A DNA stretch of 64,000 bases from Pontibacter silvestris (GTDB lineage Bacteria; Bacteroidota; Bacteroidia; Cytophagales; Hymenobacteraceae). Where the stretch lies: NCBI RefSeq assembly GCF_020907275.1, contig NZ_JAJJWI010000006.1:1-64000 (forward strand), written 5' to 3'. Positions 50,593 to 59,341 of the stretch are shown in pieces. The notes beneath the pieces are model-generated. The model worked only from the letters and a program-made list of their open reading frames with translations, had not been told where the DNA came from and did not search any database. Made by a program: the position numbers and the translations under genes. Numbering within the stretch: position 1 is the first letter of the stretch; each line of letters opens with the position of its first letter.

Positions 50593-52509
50593 ATGTCCCT
50601 CATTCCAAAAGAAACCGTTGACCAGATCTTAGCACAAGCCGATATAACGGAGGTTGTGGGAGATTTTGTGTCGCTGAAGAAAAAGGGGCAGAATCTTTGG
50701 GCCTGTTGTCCGTTCCATCACGAAAAGTCCCCTTCTTTTTCTGTTTCGCCAGCAAAAGGCATTTACAAGTGCTTTGGCTGTGGTAAGGCTGGTAACTCAG
50801 TGCAGTTCATTATGGATGTGGAGGGCACCAGTTTTCCAGAGGCACTGAAGTATCTGGCTAAAAAATATAGTATTGAGATTCCGGAAGATAACCCAGACCC
50901 GGAGTATGCCAGAGAGCAGAATGAGCGTGACAGCCTTTTTATTGTTTCAGATTTTGCCAATAAGCACTTCCAACATAACCTGCACCAGCATGAGCAGGGT
51001 GGAATAGGGCAATCGTACCTGAAGCAACGCGGCCTTGGTGCTCATACTATCCGGAAGTTTGAGTTGGGCTACAGTTTAGACGAATGGTCTAACCTGACAG
51101 ATGCAGCACTAAAAGCAGGGTATCAGCAGGAGTACCTGGAGGCAACAGGACTGACCATAGTAAAGGAAGAGGGTAAAAAATATGACCGCTTCCGTGGCCG
51201 TGTCATGTTTCCTATTCATAATGTTTCTGGTCGTGTGGTAGGGTTTGGTGCCAGAACGCTTAAGACAAACGACAAGAAAAGCCCGAAATACCTTAACTCT
51301 CCCGAATCTGAAATTTACCATAAAAGCAATGTGCTGTATGGCTTATTTCAGGCAAAGCAGGCCATCCGGATGCAGGACCTGTGCTATATGGTGGAAGGGT
51401 ACTTAGATGTGCTCTCGCTACACCAGGGGGGCATTGAGAATGTGGTTGCTTCATCTGGAACTTCGCTTACAGAGGGTCAGATTAAGTTAATCGCACGCTA
51501 TACCCAAAACATTACGGTGCTCTACGATGGCGATGCGGCAGGTATAAAAGCTTCTTTGCGTGGTATCGATCTGATTCTGGAGAATGGCTTAAATGTTAAT
51601 GTCGTTACTTTTCCGGAAGGTGAAGACCCAGACTCTTATATTCATAAAGTAGGTGATACGGCTTTTAAAGCATACCTGCAGGAACATTCGCAGGACTTTA
51701 TCTCCTTTAAAACCAGCTTATATGCAGCCGAAGCAAAAGGTAACCCGGTAAAGAAAGCAGAGGCCATTCGGGAGATAGTGGCTTCAATTGCCAAAATTCC
51801 TGACTCTATTCAGCGCACCGTTTTCTTTCGTAGCTGTAGCCTTATTTTTGACATTGATGAGCAGGTACTCATATCAGAGTACAACAAAATGCAGCTACAG
51901 GGGCGTCAGCAGCCCAAGATAGGTAGCCCTAGAGAGCCTGAAACCTACAGGCCTGTTGCTGAGCCAGAGGAAGAAAAACCTGTTTCTGATGAGGAGACAC
52001 TGAAGCGTTACGAGCGGGAGATTGTTCGTATGCTGCTCAACTACCCAAACCGTATGCTGGAAGATGGGCTGACAACCTGCCAGTATATGCTGGAGCAATT
52101 GGAGGATGTGGAGTTTAGAACTCCCCTGTATAGCCGGTTGTTGAATCTGGTTAAAGACAAGTTATGTACCGGGGTTGTGCCTTCTGCAGAGGACTTTGTC
52201 AACTTCCCGGACCAGGAAATCAGAACAGAGGCCACTAACTTATTGTCTGACCCTTATGAACTGAGTCATAATTGGGAGACACACCAGATTTATGTGCCTA
52301 CTGAAGTTGACTTACTTTCTTATGGTGCCGAGCGTGCTGTGCTGCGTCTGAAGTGGCGAAATGTGCAGTTGCTTATAAAAACAGAGATGGAAAAACTACG
52401 CCTCGTTACAGATCCATCCGAACAGGACCGTCAGCTACAGGTACTACTTGCCCTGAAATCTTTCGAGAAGCAAATCGGAGATATGTTGGGTATTGTAGTA
52501 AATAAATAG
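50593..52509 (+). CDS. dnaG: DNA primase
   Basis: 638 aa. CHC2 zinc finger CCPFHHEKSPSFSVSP..YKCFGCGKAG (about 37-62). RNA polymerase domain and Toprim core with MVEGYLDVLSLHQ (catalytic Glu) and LYDGDAAGIKASLRG (DxD-like). A C-terminal helicase-interaction region (about 450-638) follows an acidic linker. It lays RNA primers for replication. A perfect -7 box TATCTTTG lies about 30 nt upstream. Length and order are normal. Confidence 0.96.
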   Translation: MSLIPKETVDQILAQADITEVVGDFVSLKKKGQNLWACCPFHHEKSPSFSVSPAKGIYKCFGCGKAGNSVQFIMDVEGTSFPEALKYLAKKYSIEIPEDNPDPEYAREQNERDSLFIVSDFANKHFQHNLHQHEQGGIGQSYLKQRGLGAHTIRKFELGYSLDEWSNLTDAALKAGYQQEYLEATGLTIVKEEGKKYDRFRGRVMFPIHNVSGRVVGFGARTLKTNDKKSPKYLNSPESEIYHKSNVLYGLFQAKQAIRMQDLCYMVEGYLDVLSLHQGGIENVVASSGTSLTEGQIKLIARYTQNITVLYDGDAAGIKASLRGIDLILENGLNVNVVTFPEGEDPDSYIHKVGDTAFKAYLQEHSQDFISFKTSLYAAEAKGNPVKKAEAIREIVASIAKIPDSIQRTVFFRSCSLIFDIDEQVLISEYNKMQLQGRQQPKIGSPREPETYRPVAEPEEEKPVSDEETLKRYEREIVRMLLNYPNRMLEDGLTTCQYMLEQLEDVEFRTPLYSRLLNLVKDKLCTGVVPSAEDFVNFPDQEIRTEATNLLSDPYELSHNWETHQIYVPTEVDLLSYGAERAVLRLKWRNVQLLIKTEMEKLRLVTDPSEQDRQLQVLLALKSFEKQIGDMLGIVVNK

Positions 52510-52811
52510 TTCCCGGGTTACAGCTTGAATTTTTAGCTCTAGCAAAGCTTATGTAAGGCTCCTAACAAGCTTGTGTAAACCGCTTACTGGTACCTCCTTG
52601 TTCTGTCAGTCACCAACTTTTTGCGCATCTTTTCTTGTGTCTGAACAGTACCTTGCTGTTAAATTCTGAATTTCAGACTCAACTATTCCTCTTTCTAAAG
52701 TGTTATCTAAACAAAAACAATATTGCAGCATAAAGTTGTTAAATTTGCGCTGTTTAATATTCTGTCTTTATGCTGAATCAGAAAGGCAGGAGAACCATTA
52801 ATTCTAGGAAA

Positions 52812-54059
52812 ATGGATACATATACAACGAAAGAAAAAAGGCCTTTCGACTCTATAGACGATGCGATTGAAGATATCCGCCAAGGTAAAGTAGTTATTGT
52901 GGTAGATGACGATGATCGCGAAAACGAGGGTGATTTTATTTGTGCAGCAGAAAAAATCACTCCCGAGATTGTAAACTTTATGGCCACACATGGCCGTGGC
53001 TTGTTGTGCTGCCCTATCACAGAAGAGCGTTGTGATGAGCTAGGCCTTGAACTGATGGTTGGCCGTAATACGGCTTTGCATGCCACTCCTTTTACTGTGT
53101 CTGTAGACCTGCTAGGGCACGGCTGTACGACCGGCATTTCTGCATCTGACCGTGCAAAAACCATTCAGGCACTGGTAAACCCCAATACTGATCCGGAAGA
53201 TTTGGGCAAGCCAGGACATATTTTCCCCTTAAAGGCCAAGAAAGAAGGTGTTTTACGTCGCTCCGGGCATACTGAGGCTGCTGTTGATCTAGCTCGCTTG
53301 GCAGGTTTATATCCTGGGGGAGTACTGATCGAAATTATGAACGAAGATGGCACCATGGCCCGCTTACCTGATTTAGTGAAGGTGGCAGAGCGGTTTAACC
53401 TGAAGCTGATTACTATAAAAGACCTGATTGCCTATAGGCTACAGAAAGAGAGCCTGATTGATCGTGAGATTGTAGTGCAGTTGCCAACTGACTTTGGTAA
53501 TTTCGACTTGTATGCTTTTACGCAACGGAGCAATGGAGCGCAGCATTTAGCCTTAGTGAAAGGCACCTGGGAGAAAGATGAGCCTGTGTTAGTGCGGGTA
53601 CACTCTTCCTGCGTGACAGGTGATATATTTGGCTCTTGCCGTTGTGACTGCGGACCACAGCTACATGAGGCTATGCGCATGGTAGAGGAAGCCGGTAAGG
53701 GAGTAATTGTCTATATGAACCAGGAAGGCAGAGGCATAGGCTTGTTAAACAAGCTTAAAGCGTATAAACTGCAGGAGCAGGGCATGGATACAGTGGAAGC
53801 AAACCTTAAACTGGGTTTTGGTATGGATGAGCGTGATTATGGTGTAGGAGCGCAGATATTACGCGACCTCGGCATAACTAAAATGAAACTGATCTCTAAT
53901 AATCCAAAGAAACGCTCAGGTTTGATGGGGTATGGCTTAGAGATTGTAGACAGAGTACCGATTGAAATAAAACCTAACGAGCATAATCAGAAGTATCTGA
54001 CTACCAAGCGGGATAAGCTGGGACATGAAATATTAAAAAATCTGACATTGGATAAATAG
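52812..54059 (+). CDS. ribBA: RibBA: DHBP synthase / GTP cyclohydrolase II
   Basis: About 415 aa from ATG 52812 (an in-frame ATG at 52770 would add 14 residues; the shorter start has the A-rich context usual here). Residues about 10-210 are DHBP synthase with [13 protein letters not shown] and [15 protein letters not shown]. Residues about 215-410 are GTP cyclohydrolase II, with zinc cysteines in [17 protein letters not shown] and [19 protein letters not shown]. It makes both precursors of riboflavin. No FMN riboswitch signature was found upstream; a perfect -7 box TAAATTTG is at 52740-52747. Confidence 0.95.
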   Translation: MDTYTTKEKRPFDSIDDAIEDIRQGKVVIVVDDDDRENEGDFICAAEKITPEIVNFMATHGRGLLCCPITEERCDELGLELMVGRNTALHATPFTVSVDLLGHGCTTGISASDRAKTIQALVNPNTDPEDLGKPGHIFPLKAKKEGVLRRSGHTEAAVDLARLAGLYPGGVLIEIMNEDGTMARLPDLVKVAERFNLKLITIKDLIAYRLQKESLIDREIVVQLPTDFGNFDLYAFTQRSNGAQHLALVKGTWEKDEPVLVRVHSSCVTGDIFGSCRCDCGPQLHEAMRMVEEAGKGVIVYMNQEGRGIGLLNKLKAYKLQEQGMDTVEANLKLGFGMDERDYGVGAQILRDLGITKMKLISNNPKKRSGLMGYGLEIVDRVPIEIKPNEHNQKYLTTKRDKLGHEILKNLTLDK

Positions 54060-54080
54060 AAATATTTTAACTGTTTATTG

Positions 54081-54126
54081 AAGCCTGTAGTGAAATAATT
54101 GCATTTCGCTACAGGCTTTTTGTTTT
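54081..54126 (+). terminator. Terminator behind ribBA
   Basis: 16-bp arms AAGCCTGTAGTGAAAT (54081-54096) / ATTTCGCTACAGGCTT (54103-54118) with one U-G pair, then TTTGTTTT. Confidence 0.9.
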
Positions 54127-54265
54127 GTAAAAATCATTCTAGATAAAGTTATAAACCTTTTAAAGCTGTCTTGGTAAACATAAGTACCTGATAATTAATT
54201 ACTAACTTTCTATATTGCTATCTTGTAAAATTGTGATGTTTGAATCTAAATCTAACTTACTAACT

Positions 54266-54967
54266 ATGAAAATGAAGTTGACAAAACAGTTAATTGGATA
54301 TTTTTTATGTCTGTTACTCTGCCTTAGCCCAATATTTACTAAGGCTCAGTTCATGTCTGAAGCTGGTGTGCAGGAGTGGCCGAGCGGCAAAGTCGTACTA
54401 ACCTCAGGCGATACCTTGTATGGCGAGCTTGTTCTGCATAGAGCCGAAGAGGTGCTAAACGTGATACATGATGATGGCACTATTAGCTCTTTTTCGCCAA
54501 TAAGTGTAGAATATTTTATAGCCCAGGACAGGCCGAGTGGCAGACCTTATTACTTCCGCACACTTATGTGGGATCAGGGAAGGGATTATACTGATTTTAA
54601 GAAGCCTACTTTTTTTGAGCAGTTAATTGAAGGCCCCATTACGCTTGTAATGCGCGAATCCTATTTAGGCAAAGCTGGTTTTCAGAATAACTACAATAAC
54701 CAGAATTACCTGCCTGCTAACGGATGGGTAGAGGACGTAAAAGAATCTTACTATGCCGTATTGCCAGACGGAGAGGTGGTAACATTGCGCAGAATAAGAA
54801 GAGACTTGAATGCTCTGTTTGGAGATAAATCAAAGGAAGTCAGGAAATTCGTGAAAAAACGAAATCTGGAGTACGAGCGACCGCATCAGCTTATTGCTAT
54901 TGTGAGCTTCTTCAACTCGCTGGTTGATCCTTTATATATCTCTAAGCTTCAGGGTGTAGAACGATAG
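54266..54967 (+). CDS. Hypothetical secreted protein
   Basis: 233 aa from ATG 54266 (an upstream ATG at 54215 adds 17 residues without sense). Signal peptide MKMKLTKQLIGYFLCLLLCL to KAQ. The mature part has GVQEWPSGKVVLTSGDTLYGELV, a beta-rich pattern frequent in Bacteroidota exported proteins with no assigned function. Its end overlaps the convergent ABC permease gene by 36 bp. No family recognised. Confidence 0.75.
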   Translation: MKMKLTKQLIGYFLCLLLCLSPIFTKAQFMSEAGVQEWPSGKVVLTSGDTLYGELVLHRAEEVLNVIHDDGTISSFSPISVEYFIAQDRPSGRPYYFRTLMWDQGRDYTDFKKPTFFEQLIEGPITLVMRESYLGKAGFQNNYNNQNYLPANGWVEDVKESYYAVLPDGEVVTLRRIRRDLNALFGDKSKEVRKFVKKRNLEYERPHQLIAIVSFFNSLVDPLYISKLQGVER

Positions 54968-55702
54968 CAGCAGAAGAAGCCCTATGTACAGGAGCGATGG
55001 CAAAACGGCCCATGCAGGAGATAACAGTTCTGTAGGCATAGTCAGCTGGTCGAGTATCTCCTGCCCTGGCATAGGCGTAAGACTGTTGAACACTTTCATG
55101 GGCATGTATTTGTCCAGTGTATCAGGTACATTGAAATGAATAATTGGCTCTATTATTTTAGCATAAGCTATAAATGCAATAATAGAAAGTCCGCTTTTCC
55201 TGAGAAAGAAGCTAACTAGTAAAGCCAATGACATGTAAGCAACAGCTTGCACCAGGTAGTAAAGAAGAAAGTCTGACTGGCTGAAAATGGCACTAAGCGA
55301 GTGGTTAGTGCCATGAACCAGTCCAAAGTACAAGCCTATTACCAGTAAGAACACTGTACTGGTAATAGCTAAAGTAAGCACAACAAAGAACTTAGCCATT
55401 ACAACGTCTTGCCTCGAAAGGCCATCAATAACCTGTTGCCTTATAGTTCTGAAACTATATTCATCTGACACTAAGATGATGATTAAAACACCCAGCAGCA
55501 AATTAAAATAACTTGCTACATAAGTAAGCCGTTGCCACAGCTCCGGCAATGTAAAAGCTGTTGTGCCAAGGTCGGTGCCATTAACAGTTATATGGCTGCT
55601 GGCGTAAAGTATAAGCACCATCAGTAGGGCATATATACCTAGAATAAACCAGAAAGTACGGTAAGGTAATACCTTTCGAAGCTCTATGCGGAGTAAGTTC
55701 AT
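54932..55702 (-). CDS. ABC transporter permease (ABC-2 type)
   Basis: 256 aa with six membrane segments and no substrate-binding domain. MNLLRIELRKVLPYRTFWFILGIYALL is typical for ABC-2 permeases, as is DEYSFRTIRQQVIDGLSRQDVVMAKF, the cytoplasmic coupling stretch. It lies 5 bp after the ATPase gene, so the pair forms an exporter, probably two permeases plus two ATPases. Cargo unknown. Confidence 0.9.
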   Translation of the reverse strand: MNLLRIELRKVLPYRTFWFILGIYALLMVLILYASSHITVNGTDLGTTAFTLPELWQRLTYVASYFNLLLGVLIIILVSDEYSFRTIRQQVIDGLSRQDVVMAKFFVVLTLAITSTVFLLVIGLYFGLVHGTNHSLSAIFSQSDFLLYYLVQAVAYMSLALLVSFFLRKSGLSIIAFIAYAKIIEPIIHFNVPDTLDKYMPMKVFNSLTPMPGQEILDQLTMPTELLSPAWAVLPSLLYIGLLLLLSFYTLKLRDI

Positions 55703-55707
55703 AAGAA

Positions 55708-56598
55708 TTATTCTTTGATGATTTCCAGAAACTGAGCCTCCAGGCTTTTGCGGCGCACAAACAATTGCGAGAGTACAATACCCTGTGCAAACATGTCGCG
55801 GTTAACATCCAGGCTGCTGTAGTTATCCTGTAGTGTCAGAACTATATTTTGTTTATCCTGTCTGAAACTGATAATGTAAGGTAGGCGTGCCAGTAACTCT
55901 AGTGCAGGTACGGTGTCTGGTGTACTGATAATAACTTCCTCGTTGGCCGATAGAATATTACTTACTTCTCCGTTAGCACGAAGCTTTCCTTGCTGTAGTA
56001 CTGCTACATGGGTGCATACCTTCTCTACTTCATCCAGCAGGTGGCTTGCCAGGATAATTGTTTTATCCTGTGCTGCAATACGTAATATTAAATCTCTGAC
56101 CTCTGCTATACCTTGTGGGTCCAAGCCATTGGTAGGTTCATCCAGTACCAGCACTTCCGGATCGGAGAGCATGGCAGAGGCCAGGGCCAGCCGTTGCTTC
56201 ATTCCCAGAGAAAATCCTTTAAAACTGGTGTTGCTGCGTGTGCCAAGTCCTACTAAGTCCAGTACTTTATTGATATTACTGTGGCCAACGCCTTTAATAT
56301 CAGCTGCAATCTGCAGGTTACGCTTAGCTGTAAGGTATGGATAAAAGTTTGGTGTTTCGAGTAAGGCGCCTATGCGATGCTTAGTTGCCCGGGAAACAGG
56401 AGAACCAAACCACCGGAAGCTGCCTCTGTCAGGCTTCAGCACATTAAGTACAATACCTAATGTTGTCGTTTTACCACTACCATTGGGGCCCAACAACCCA
56501 TAGATGCTTCCTTTTTCTACATTTAAAGTAAGTCTGTCGAGTGCCTGCAGACTTCCGTAACTCTTAGAAAGGTTGTCAATGTCTAAAACTGTAGCCAA
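55708..56598 (-). CDS. ABC transporter ATP-binding protein
   Basis: 296 aa. Walker A LLGPNGSGKTTTLG, Q-loop region, signature FSLGMKQRLALASAM, Walker B VLVLDEPTNGLD, H-loop IILASHLLDEVE. The C-terminal ~80 residues are a DrrA/CcmA-like regulatory tail. It powers the adjacent ABC-2 permease. Type resembles exporters for lipids, antibiotics or sodium, or gliding-related GldA, but nothing here fixes the cargo. Confidence 0.92.
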   Translation of the reverse strand: MATVLDIDNLSKSYGSLQALDRLTLNVEKGSIYGLLGPNGSGKTTTLGIVLNVLKPDRGSFRWFGSPVSRATKHRIGALLETPNFYPYLTAKRNLQIAADIKGVGHSNINKVLDLVGLGTRSNTSFKGFSLGMKQRLALASAMLSDPEVLVLDEPTNGLDPQGIAEVRDLILRIAAQDKTIILASHLLDEVEKVCTHVAVLQQGKLRANGEVSNILSANEEVIISTPDTVPALELLARLPYIISFRQDKQNIVLTLQDNYSSLDVNRDMFAQGIVLSQLFVRRKSLEAQFLEIIKE

Positions 56599-56807
56599 GG
56601 GTATAATCTTTAAGTTAAATCAGCCGAAGGTTTAGTGGCAGAAGCAAATATAGACTTTTAAACTCTTATTCTTTAATAAGAGCTTCTTTTTGATAGGGAG
56701 CCAGTTAGTTCAAAGCAGCCGGATCAGGATAGGTAACATTTATTTTGTTAAAAAAGCGTTCAAACTCTTTTTACTAACTTTAGGCCAAATTTTAAAAGAA
56801 GATTCTG

Positions 56808-57440
56808 ATGACAAATAAATATGATGGTCTGATTTTCGACCTGGATGGTACTTTATGGGATTCCACTTCTTCCGTGGCAAAAGCGTGGCAAACAGCCAAA
56901 GAAAAAGTAGGTTATGTAAAAGAAAACGTAACGCAAGCTGATGTGCGGGCTATTGCTGGCATGGCTTACGATGCTATTTATGAGAAACTGTTTCCTTCTC
57001 TGGATGAAGAACAGCGCAAGGCATTTATGGAAGTCAGCGGAAAAGAGGAACTGGAGCATATGTATGCCTACGGAGGTGTTTTATATGATGAACTGGAGAG
57101 TACACTACAGTATCTGCAGACCAAATACAGGCTTTTTATAGTAAGTAACTGCCAGTCTGGCTACATCGAAGCTTTCCTTAAGTTTCATAATATGGAGAAG
57201 TATTTTGAAGATCATCAGTGCTTCGGTACGAAGAACAGGCCAAAAGATGAGAATATACGTGATGTGGTAGAACGTAATGACCTTAAATCTCCGGTATACA
57301 TTGGTGATACTCTGGGAGATTACAAGGCAAGTGTGGGAGCTAAGGTTCCTTTTATCTTCGCAGCTTATGGTTTCGGCAAGGTAGAGAGTGGGCAAGTAGC
57401 CACCATAGAAAAGTTCTCTGACCTGAAGAACATCCTGTAG
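56808..57440 (+). CDS. HAD family hydrolase, phosphoglycolate phosphatase-like
   Basis: 210 aa with the alpha-helical C1 cap. Motifs: FDLDGTLWDS (nucleophile), VSNCQSGY (motif II), K in NRPKDENI (motif III) and YIGDTLGDYKAS (motif IV). These make it a phosphoglycolate/beta-phosphoglucomutase-like hydrolase; true substrate unknown. Single gene, with a strong bidirectional terminator behind. Confidence 0.88.
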   Translation: MTNKYDGLIFDLDGTLWDSTSSVAKAWQTAKEKVGYVKENVTQADVRAIAGMAYDAIYEKLFPSLDEEQRKAFMEVSGKEELEHMYAYGGVLYDELESTLQYLQTKYRLFIVSNCQSGYIEAFLKFHNMEKYFEDHQCFGTKNRPKDENIRDVVERNDLKSPVYIGDTLGDYKASVGAKVPFIFAAYGFGKVESGQVATIEKFSDLKNIL

Positions 57441-57519
57441 AAGTAATATGTGAGTTTTGATGGCAGGTTAGGGCAGTCTCAGAATTAAAAGATTATCTCA
57501 GCGGCAAGCTCTTAAAAAC

Positions 57520-57571
57520 AATCTGAAAACAGTAAAAGCCACTACTCAGTGGCTTTTACTGTTTTCAGATT
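57520..57571. terminator. Bidirectional terminator
   Basis: Perfect 23-bp arms 57520-57542 and 57549-57571 (core AACAGTAAAAGCCAC) with a 6-nt loop, between convergent HAD and oxidoreductase genes. Confidence 0.92.
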
Positions 57572-57596
57572 ATCCTATTTAGGATGGTTCTCTTAA

Positions 57597-58229
57597 TTAA
57601 CCCTTATAGCTTTCCAGAGCCTCTTTTATAGGTGTATCACCAGTGAAAAGCTCAAAAGTTTTATTTTTAACATTATCAACCTCCAGGCAGCCGACCAGCA
57701 CCTGAGCTACATCAGCGCGTGGTATAGGTGTTTCTTTTCTTGTTTCGAAGTGCTCTGCTACTTCTACTTTACCGATAGGTTCATCAGAACCGAGACCACC
57801 GGGGCGAACAATGGTATAGGTAAGACCACTTTCGCGTAAGTACCTGTCTGCTTCGCCTTTTGCTTTCAAATACTCTTTCAACTCTCCTTGTGGGGTGTCG
57901 GCGCTGTAAGAGCTAAGCATAACAAAATGCTTGACACCTGCCTTCTTGGAGGCATCAATCAGTCTTTTAGCGCCATCCTGATCTACCCCTATCACATCTT
58001 TACCCTGTGAGCCAGCCGCAAAAATGACCGCATCCTTATCCTTAACAGCTTCTGACAAATCATCTTTCAGGTCAGCCAGTACAATATTGTTTGTGCCAAG
58101 CTTCTTTAGCTCGTCTGCTTGTCCTTCTTTCCGAATCATGGCATAGGCCTCGTGTTGGTTGCTTTTGCTAAGCAATTCTGTTATGGTTTTGCCTGTGTTT
58201 CCATGTGCTCCTGCAATAAGTACTTTCAT
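57597..58229 (-). CDS. NAD(P)-binding oxidoreductase (atypical SDR)
   Basis: 210 aa. Rossmann glycine-rich loop LIAGAHGNTGKTITELL. The block AVIFAAGSQGKDVIGVDQDGAKRLID is typical of NmrA/YwnB-like atypical SDRs, which lack the YxxxK pair. HFVMLSSYSAD carries the usual SSY. It may be an NAD(P)H sensor or reductase. Single gene. Confidence 0.88.
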   Translation of the reverse strand: MKVLIAGAHGNTGKTITELLSKSNQHEAYAMIRKEGQADELKKLGTNNIVLADLKDDLSEAVKDKDAVIFAAGSQGKDVIGVDQDGAKRLIDASKKAGVKHFVMLSSYSADTPQGELKEYLKAKGEADRYLRESGLTYTIVRPGGLGSDEPIGKVEVAEHFETRKETPIPRADVAQVLVGCLEVDNVKNKTFELFTGDTPIKEALESYKG

Positions 58230-58404
58230 ATTTCTATCTTATTTATATCGTTCCTCTTAAAGTTTACTATAATAAGGCAGCGGAGGTTAAACATGAAGTG
58301 CTTTTGTTGGCAAAGAACACGTTGAATAAGGGCAGGAGTAGTTAACTTGAGCCTGTTAAACTAATCAATGTGTTATGAAGCTAAGCAGGAGTGGAGAATA
58401 ACTG

Positions 58405-58917
58405 CTACTTCTTCCAGTGTTGCATGAGTGGTCCGTCTTGCCCGGCAACAGGGTCAGTTGTGGGTAGAGCGACCAGCTTAATGTTCTGCTTTTTTTCTTC
58501 CATATTATCATCCTCAGTACAGATATCATAATCTTCCTGCCCTTTGGGGTAAGCCCCAACTACACTAAAATCTGATGATGCACTTTTTTTGAAATGACCT
58601 GTGCCGGCAGGCAAAACAACTATGTCTCCAGCTTTTACCTCAACTTCTTCGCCTCCTGGGCCACCGAAGACAAGTGTAGCAAAACCTGCTGCAACTCCTA
58701 ACACTTCATGGGCCAAACTGTGATAGTGGTGATAATTAAATACCCCATTCGTCCAAGTGCCAGTCCAGCTGTTTTGTTTGAAAACTTCTTTAAACCAGGT
58801 TTCAGTATCCTTACTGCCAGAGACTACTTGCTGGTAAAGAAGCAGAGGTAACGTTGGGTTATTAGGAATAGGACCGTTTGGCTGGAGAACAATAGGTTTG
58901 ACACTTACTTCTTGCAT
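58405..58917 (-). CDS. Cupin-domain protein (YjlB-like)
   Basis: 170 aa, single cupin. Metal-binding histidine region YHSLAHEVLGVAAGFATLVFGG (first motif) and GDIVVLPAGTGHFKKSAS (second motif). It matches the YjlB group, of unknown function. Separated from the oxidoreductase gene by 175 bp, on the same strand. Confidence 0.87.
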   Translation of the reverse strand: MQEVSVKPIVLQPNGPIPNNPTLPLLLYQQVVSGSKDTETWFKEVFKQNSWTGTWTNGVFNYHHYHSLAHEVLGVAAGFATLVFGGPGGEEVEVKAGDIVVLPAGTGHFKKSASSDFSVVGAYPKGQEDYDICTEDDNMEEKKQNIKLVALPTTDPVAGQDGPLMQHWKK

Positions 58918-59300
58918 AATAGTTGCTTTAGTTTGATAGATGGATATACAAAAGTTATACTCAGTAAGCTAAGTGAAAAGTTGTGTCTGATTGCTTGTAG
59001 CCTGATATAGCAGTGTAAGTTCTGGATAGATTATAGGCAGATAAGCCTAAGCAAAGCCGGCTTTTAAGAAGTATGTTGGAAATATAAAAAAATATGGCTC
59101 CTGTTATTGGAGTTTAAAAAGTAAATTTGGCTTAAATACAGTTTTTGAAATTATGCGATAAGGTAATTATACAAGCAGGAGGTAGGGGGCAATTAAGCAT
59201 TGAATTAATAAATTGATTGTTTTGTTAGGTTGTTTCATGATTATGGCTGTATATTAAAGTGCTGAATATTAGTAATCTTATAATTTGAATATTATTTTAA
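58918..59300. other. Intergenic DNA, no gene seen
   Basis: AT-rich spacer between divergent cupin and glucosidase genes. Nothing supportable apart from the palindrome at 59301. Confidence 0.4.
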
Positions 59301-59330
59301 TTATAATAAGCTTCAGTTAGCTTATTATAA
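59301..59330. promoter_or_regulatory. Palindrome just upstream of the GH63-like gene
   Basis: Perfect 12-bp arms TTATAATAAGCT (59301-59312) / AGCTTATTATAA (59319-59330) with a 6-nt centre, 11 nt before the start codon. Could be an operator or a hairpin in the 5' mRNA. Confidence 0.6.
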
Positions 59331-59341
59331 CTTTTATTGCA

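Noticed and set aside
52510-52769. Possible FMN riboswitch upstream of ribBA
   Set aside because: I looked for the conserved RFN segments and multi-helix layout and did not find them.
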